A stretch of 9,132 nucleotides of DNA from Verrucomicrobiota bacterium (GTDB lineage: Bacteria; Verrucomicrobiota; Verrucomicrobiia; Opitutales; Opitutaceae): contig JAEZSJ010000297.1 of the NCBI GenBank assembly GCA_023443985.1, positions 1 to 9,132 on the forward strand, in the 5' to 3' direction. Of this stretch, positions 5,590 to 9,132 are shown in pieces (within the stretch, counting starts at the first letter, position 1; every line of letters begins with the position of its first letter). Under the pieces are notes generated by a model. That model made no database searches and had not been told where the DNA came from. It saw only the letters and a program-made list of their open reading frames with translations. The position numbers and the translations under genes are program-made.

Positions 5590-6873
5590 ATGAGCTCCAC
5601 CCCGGCCCTCCCCACCATGATCGTCGTCGACGACGAGGAGGGTCCGCGCACCGCCGTTCGCATGGTGTTCAAGAGCCAGTTCTCGGTCCACACCTTCGAC
5701 TCTTCCGAGTCCGCCCTGGAGTTCGTGCGCGACCACGCCGTCCATGTGGCCGTGATCGATCTGCGGATCGGCCGGGAGTGCGGGCTCGAGCTGCTGCAGC
5801 GCATCAAGGAGACCGATCCGCGCATCGAGGTGGTCATGCTCACCGCCCAGGAGACGCTCGAGACCGCCAAGACGGCGATGCGCCGCGGCGCCTGCGACTA
5901 CCTGAGCAAGCCTTTCGATCTGCGCAGCATCCGTGAAGCCGTGGGCCGCGCCCACCGCCTCCGCAGCGCCACCAACACCATCGAGGCCAACTCCGAACGC
6001 CTCAAGGCCCTCACCGACCAGCTGCACGAGGTGTGCTCGCGCGAGGAGATGACCCGCACCGCCAACGAGATCTACGCGGGCGTCATCCACGACATCAACA
6101 ACCCGCTCGCGATCATCGCCGGCTTCACCGATGTCCTGGAGAAACGGGTCGGCGGCGCCCACCGGCTGGAGGGCGAGACGCTCGCCGAGCTGCGGCAGCA
6201 CCTCCGCACGATCGGCAAGCAGGTGAACACCTGCTGCGAGATCTCCTCCCGCTATCTGCGCTTCATGAGCCGCGTCGGTCGCGGGCCCCAGCGCCTGCCG
6301 GTCAACCAGGCGTTGACCGACCTCGAGCAGCTCCTGCGCAACCACCCCGCGCTCAAGAACAGCCTGCTCGTCGTCGAGCCGCTGGCCGACGACGCCGTGT
6401 GCCAGCTCCACGCCACCGAGCTCATCCAGGCGCTCCTCAACCTCGCGGTCAACGCCCTCCAGAGCACCGACGCACCGCAAACCATCCGCATCTCCGCCGA
6501 GCTCGTCGCGCGGCCGCTCCCCGTATCCACTTTTGTCAACGCCCCCGGACTCCGCTACTTCGGGCTGGAGTCGTTCGCCAACGTCGCGCCATTCGTGTCC
6601 ATCTCCGTCGCCGACCAGGGCTCCGGCATCCCCGAACAGGTGTTGCCACGAGTCTTCGACACCTACTTCACCACGAAGGCCCCGGGACGCGGCACCGGTC
6701 TCGGGCTCTCGATCGTCGGCCGGCTGGTCCGCTCCGCGCACGGCTGCATCCGGGTCGCCAGCGAGCCCGGCCGGGGAACCGTCATGACGCTGATCCTCCC
6801 GGCCGAGCGCGTCGCCCCGCCCGCCTTCGATCCCCTTCCCTCCGAATCCGGCGAAACGGCGTTTCTCTGCTGA
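5590..6873 (+). CDS. Receiver-histidine kinase protein (REC-HisKA-HATPase)
   Basis: This 427-residue signalling protein has no membrane segment, so it is cytosolic. Residues about 9-125 form a receiver domain with acidic residues D14/D15, phospho-acceptor D57 (VAVIDLRI), T85 and K107 (LSKPFD). After a linker (about 126-155) comes a HisKA domain with the H-box VIHDINNPLAIIAGF (H167). The ATPase domain follows: N-box LLNLAVNA (282-289), G1 DQGSGIP (342-348), F-box RVFDTYFTTK (354-363) and G2 GRGTGLGLSIVGRL (366-379). All catalytic residues expected for autophosphorylation are present. Receiver-first proteins of this kind usually sit mid-way in a phosphorelay, their kinase output set by phosphorylation of the receiver. 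No sensor, Hpt or output regulator gene is nearby, so partners are unknown. A Cys pair (C215, C216) follows the H-box helix. ATG at 5590 gives the short N-terminus typical before a receiver; no Shine-Dalgarno is present. Confidence 0.92.
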   Translation: MSSTPALPTMIVVDDEEGPRTAVRMVFKSQFSVHTFDSSESALEFVRDHAVHVAVIDLRIGRECGLELLQRIKETDPRIEVVMLTAQETLETAKTAMRRGACDYLSKPFDLRSIREAVGRAHRLRSATNTIEANSERLKALTDQLHEVCSREEMTRTANEIYAGVIHDINNPLAIIAGFTDVLEKRVGGAHRLEGETLAELRQHLRTIGKQVNTCCEISSRYLRFMSRVGRGPQRLPVNQALTDLEQLLRNHPALKNSLLVVEPLADDAVCQLHATELIQALLNLAVNALQSTDAPQTIRISAELVARPLPVSTFVNAPGLRYFGLESFANVAPFVSISVADQGSGIPEQVLPRVFDTYFTTKAPGRGTGLGLSIVGRLVRSAHGCIRVASEPGRGTVMTLILPAERVAPPAFDPLPSESGETAFLC

Positions 6874-6897
6874 GCGGCGGCGCCCCGCCACTCGCGC

Positions 6898-6918
6898 GCG
6901 TTCCGTTTTCGGAATCGC
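6898..6918. other. Stem-loop between the kinase gene and rmuC
   Basis: TTCCG-TTTT-CGGAA (6901-6914) is a perfect five-bp hairpin. It extends by GCG/CGC across one bulged T to eight pairs. It lies 32 bp before the rmuC start. No U-run follows it, so it is not a standard terminator; it might be a leader structure or chance. Confidence 0.25.
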
Positions 6919-6949
6919 CTCCAGCCGGCCCGGGGCATGTCCTCGGCGC

Positions 6950-8284
6950 GTGGACTGGCTTCTCCTCCTCGTCTCCGCCGCCGGTGGCGGCCTCGTCGCC
7001 TGGTTGTCGTTCCGCGCGCGCGAAGTCGCGCAGCGCACCCAACGCACCGCCCTCGAGTCCCAGTTGATCGAGACCCGGGCCGCGCTCGACGCCGCCCGGG
7101 GCGAGTGCGCGACGCTCCGCACCCGCGCCGGCGAACGCGAGACCTTCGCCGCCGGGCTCGCCGCCACCCTCGACGCCGAGCGCAAGGCCGCCGCGGAGAA
7201 ACTCGCCGTCCTGCAGGACGCCCAGACCCGCCTCTCCGATGCCTTCAAAGCGCTCTCGGCCGACGCACTGAAGAGCAACAACGAGCAGTTCCTGCGGCTC
7301 GCCCAATCCCATCTCGCCCAGTTCCAGGAGGGCGCGCGCGGCGATCTCGACAAACGCCAGCAGGCCATCGACTCCCTCGTGAAACCGCTCCGCGAGACGC
7401 TCGACAAGGTCGACGTCCGCATCGGCGAACTCGAGAAGACCCGCGTCTCCGCCTACTCGGCGCTCTCCGAGCAGCTCAAGTCGCTCGCCACCGCCCAGGG
7501 CACGCTGCAGACCGAGACCACCCGCCTCGCCACCGCCCTCAGCGGCACCCGCACCGCCGGAACCTGGGGCGAACTCCAGCTCCGCCGCGTCGTCGAGCTC
7601 GCGGGCATGGTGGAGCACTGCGACTTCTCCGAGCAGGAGGTCGCCGGCGGCCAGCGCCCCGACCTCGTCGTCCGCCTCCCGCGCGGGCAGATCATCGCCG
7701 TCGACGCCAAGGCCCCGACCGACGCCTTCCGCGAGGCCGCGGCCGCCGCCGACCCGGCGCAACGCGCCCTGCGGCTCGCCGATCACGCCTCCAAAGTCCG
7801 GGGACACATCGACGCGCTCGCCGCCCGCGCGTACTGGGAGCAGTTCGCCCCCTCGCCCGAGTTCGTCGTCCTGTTTCTTCCCGGCGACCAGTTCCTGGCC
7901 GCGGCCCTCGAGGCCGATCCCGCCATCGTCGACCGCGGCATCAACAGCCGCGTGCTCCTCGCCACCCCCTCGACGCTCGTCGCGCTCCTCAAGGCCGCCG
8001 CGTACGGCTGGCGCCAGGAGGCCATGTCGCGCAACGCCGAGGAGATCGCCCGGCTCGGCCGCGAGCTCTACGATCGCGTGGCCGTCTTCGGCGAACACCT
8101 CGAGAAGACCGGCCGCGGTCTCGAGCAGGCGACCGCCGCCTACAACAAGGCCGTCGGCTCGTTCGAGAGTTCGCTGCTCTCCGGAGCGCGCAAGTTCGTC
8201 GAGCTCGGCGCCCGCGGGGCGAAGGACCTGCCCGAACTCGGCGGCGTCGAGACCGCCGTGCGCGATCTGACCCGCCGCAGCTGA
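6950..8284 (+). CDS. rmuC: DNA recombination protein RmuC
   Basis: RmuC limits certain recombination events at inverted repeats in E. coli and is predicted to be a nuclease. This 444-residue version has an N-terminal membrane anchor (MDWLLLLVSAAGGGLVAWLS), a long coiled coil (about 22-200, Glu/Arg/Ala-rich), then the RmuC domain (about 200-420). The domain begins with GTRTAGTWGELQLRRVVELA and includes the PD-(D/E)xK-like pair D239 (RPDLVV) and DAK at 252-254 (IIAVDAKAP). It continues through FVVLFLPGDQF and ATPSTLVALLKAAAYGWRQE, both strong family signatures. The length is in the normal range. The start is GTG at 6950, supported because the hydrophobic anchor begins right there; an ATG at 6937 is in another frame. 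GGGG at 6932-6935 is too far from the GTG to be a normal ribosome site. The gene lies 76 bp after the kinase gene. Identity is secure. Confidence 0.93.
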   Translation: MDWLLLLVSAAGGGLVAWLSFRAREVAQRTQRTALESQLIETRAALDAARGECATLRTRAGERETFAAGLAATLDAERKAAAEKLAVLQDAQTRLSDAFKALSADALKSNNEQFLRLAQSHLAQFQEGARGDLDKRQQAIDSLVKPLRETLDKVDVRIGELEKTRVSAYSALSEQLKSLATAQGTLQTETTRLATALSGTRTAGTWGELQLRRVVELAGMVEHCDFSEQEVAGGQRPDLVVRLPRGQIIAVDAKAPTDAFREAAAAADPAQRALRLADHASKVRGHIDALAARAYWEQFAPSPEFVVLFLPGDQFLAAALEADPAIVDRGINSRVLLATPSTLVALLKAAAYGWRQEAMSRNAEEIARLGRELYDRVAVFGEHLEKTGRGLEQATAAYNKAVGSFESSLLSGARKFVELGARGAKDLPELGGVETAVRDLTRRS

Positions 8285-8363
8285 CCCGCCGCCCGACCGG
8301 CGATCGCCACCGTCCATCCTGCGCGGCTCGCCCGCCGCGGCGGGCTGCGGCACAACAGCCGCC

Positions 8364-8558
8364 ATGTCATCGCATCATTGCGACACCTGTTCCTGGCGCG
8401 CCCGCTACGATGCCCGACCGCGTTCGCTCGCGGGACGGCTCTGGCGGTGGCACATCCGCTTCTGCCCGGGCTGGAAAAGCTACTACCGCTCCCGGCCCGC
8501 GGAGGAGCGCCGCCGCCTGCGGCAGGCCTACGGGCTGCCGTCCGAGCCCGACACCTGA
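8364..8558 (+). CDS. Small CxxC protein, possible zinc-binding, function unknown
   Basis: This 64-residue protein reads MSSHHCDTCSWRARYDARPR, then SLAGRLWRWHIRFCPGWKSY and a charged helical tail (about 45-56). It carries C6-x2-C9 and, downstream, H30-x3-C34, which together could bind one zinc ion; C34 lies in a FCPGWKSY motif. The many aromatic and Cys residues, unusual for a chance G/C-rich frame, argue that it is a real gene. I recognise the WRWH-CPGWK pattern from small uncharacterised proteins in several bacterial groups, but no function has been attached to it as far as I know. It lies 79 bp after rmuC in the same direction and converges with the lipoprotein gene 13 bp beyond its stop. 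The start is ATG at 8364, without Shine-Dalgarno. No signal peptide or membrane segment is seen. Confidence 0.75.
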   Translation: MSSHHCDTCSWRARYDARPRSLAGRLWRWHIRFCPGWKSYYRSRPAEERRRLRQAYGLPSEPDT

Positions 8559-8571
8559 ACTGCCGCCGGCT

Positions 8572-8955
8572 TCAGTGCCGCACCGGCCAGAACGTGTCCG
8601 GCGTGAACACCACCGCCTCCGGCACCCGGTCGAGCACCCCGAAATCCGCCCGCACGCTCACGGGGCCGAAGCTCTGGTCCTCGGCCAGGAACCGCGCCCG
8701 AATCGTGAGCCGGTCGGGGAAGAAACCGTGCCGCGTGACCGGCACCGTGGCATCGAGCGGTGCGTGGCCCACCACCCGCCCCTCGATCAGGATCAACGCC
8801 CCGGTCGGACGCGACTCGATGTGCACCCGCCGCAGACCGGCCTGTGACTCGACGGGGGCAAGCGTACCCTCGGGCCAGATACGATGGCCGGCCGCGCAGC
8901 CCCCCAGCAGCAGTGCGCCCGAGACCGTCAGGCCCGTGATCATGCGTGTGTTCAT
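8572..8955 (-). CDS. Small lipoprotein with PEGA-like domain
   Basis: This 127-residue protein starts MNTRMITGLTVSGALLLGGC. That is a type II signal peptide whose lipobox LGGC places the lipidated cysteine at residue 20, so the mature protein is membrane-anchored on the outer side. Residues about 40-80 (RRVHIESRPTGALILIEGRV followed by VGHAPLDATVPV) match the PEGA pattern of a short beta unit, found in surface and secreted proteins where it may bind envelope polymers. The C-terminal part (about 85-127) is beta-like and not recognised. I chose ATG at 8955 because the signal peptide begins there; the frame extends 20 codons upstream without signal character. ATG at 8943 is an alternative. It is convergent with the CxxC protein gene and downstream of, and co-oriented with, the recombinase gene. 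The precise role is unknown. Confidence 0.8.
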   Translation of the reverse strand: MNTRMITGLTVSGALLLGGCAAGHRIWPEGTLAPVESQAGLRRVHIESRPTGALILIEGRVVGHAPLDATVPVTRHGFFPDRLTIRARFLAEDQSFGPVSVRADFGVLDRVPEAVVFTPDTFWPVRH

Positions 8956-9065
8956 TGGGATCAGCCGATGACCTGAACAACCGCCCGTCGGTTCCCGCAA
9001 CAAAAACGTTGGCACCTCGTCCCGTCCCCCGGCTCGCGCGGGCGCCCTATCCGGCCCGCCCCGCG

Positions 9066-9132
9066 TCAGGCGCGGGGGTGCGCGTGCCGGTAGATGTCCT
9101 TCAACCGCGCGATCGTCACATGCGTGTAGATC
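9066..9132 (-). CDS. xerD: XerD-type tyrosine recombinase, C-terminal end only
   Basis: Only the last 21 codons lie in the window, encoding IYTHVTIARLKDIYRHAHPR and a final Ala before TGA. IYTHV is the active-site tyrosine block of Xer recombinases (the Tyr that attacks DNA), and the HPRA ending is typical of XerC/XerD. The match to the XerD form (IYTHV, then RL) is better than to XerC. Xer recombinases resolve chromosome dimers at dif during division. The start and the rest of the catalytic domain lie beyond position 9132. The family call is strong; XerD over another Xer-like integrase is a judgement from 21 residues. Confidence 0.8.
   Translation of the reverse strand, partial: IYTHVTIARLKDIYRHAHPRA

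Noticed and set aside
5578..7422. 614-codon open frame on the minus strand
   Set aside because: Spans antisense to both the kinase gene and rmuC, crossing a real gene boundary. It has repetitive Gly/Val/Asp/Glu composition and no domain.
8330..8345. Inverted repeat GCCCGCCGCGGCGGGC after rmuC as a terminator
   Set aside because: The effective loop is very tight and no T-run follows; palindromes of this composition are expected in such G/C-rich sequence.
6782..8365. 527-codon open frame on the minus strand
   Set aside because: Antisense to rmuC, glycine- and glutamate-rich, with no conserved motif.
6937..8847. 636-codon open frame on the plus strand beginning at an ATG just before rmuC
   Set aside because: It is in a different frame from rmuC, is extremely Arg/Pro-rich, and runs through rmuC, the small CxxC gene and the lipoprotein gene. 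The rmuC frame carries the real domain.
1..9132. CRISPR array, tRNA or rRNA genes, insertion sequence, replication origin or attachment site
   Set aside because: No regularly spaced direct repeats, cloverleaf sequence, transposase or DnaA-box cluster was seen. The Xer fragment alone does not mark a mobile element because XerD is a housekeeping protein.

Overview
The window is a GC-rich, gene-dense stretch of bacterial chromosome. It looks like a verrucomicrobial genome, probably of the Opitutales/Opitutaceae. I infer this from GC content, protein style (Ala/Arg-rich linkers, the TIM-barrel isomerase subtype, the short CxxC protein) and gene mix. The placement rests on recognition, not on a search, and no 16S gene is present to confirm it. 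I see no tRNA, rRNA, insertion sequence, CRISPR array or prophage.

Layout. Positions 1-4342 are read leftward. In transcription order this block holds a DAHP synthase-family enzyme (4342-3311), rpsU for ribosomal protein bS21 (3182-2985) with a clear intrinsic terminator, a sugar phosphate isomerase/epimerase-like TIM barrel (2721-1780), a secreted TlpA-type thioredoxin protein (1759-884) 20 bp after it, a hairpin-bearing gap, and the 5' two-fifths or so of rpsA for ribosomal protein S1 (580-1, cut by the window edge). A 157-bp divergent gap follows. Positions 4500-8558 are read rightward: an ABC ATPase of the ABC-2/COG4586 type without a permease beside it, a soluble receiver-histidine kinase protein, rmuC, and a 64-residue CxxC protein. 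This block converges on a small PEGA-type lipoprotein gene (8955-8572). At the right edge lie the last 21 codons of a XerD-type tyrosine recombinase, read leftward.

How the genes work together. The content is mostly housekeeping: translation (S1, bS21), aromatic amino-acid biosynthesis, envelope thiol chemistry, DNA maintenance (RmuC, Xer), signalling and export. Only the isomerase-TlpA pair looks like a tight operon. The rightward genes are co-oriented with gaps of 76-118 bp and need not be co-transcribed.

Most notable points: (i) none of the ten visible start codons has a recognisable Shine-Dalgarno sequence at normal spacing; (ii) the DAHP synthase keeps all four metal ligands at canonical spacing but has altered residues in several normally invariant loops; (iii) the ABC ATPase is separated from any permease; (iv) the kinase has its receiver domain at the N-terminus; (v) a 64-aa protein has a possible C-x2-C/H-x3-C metal site. 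I found no convincing evidence of a new multi-gene system. Long open frames antisense to or overlapping these genes are by-products of the high GC content.
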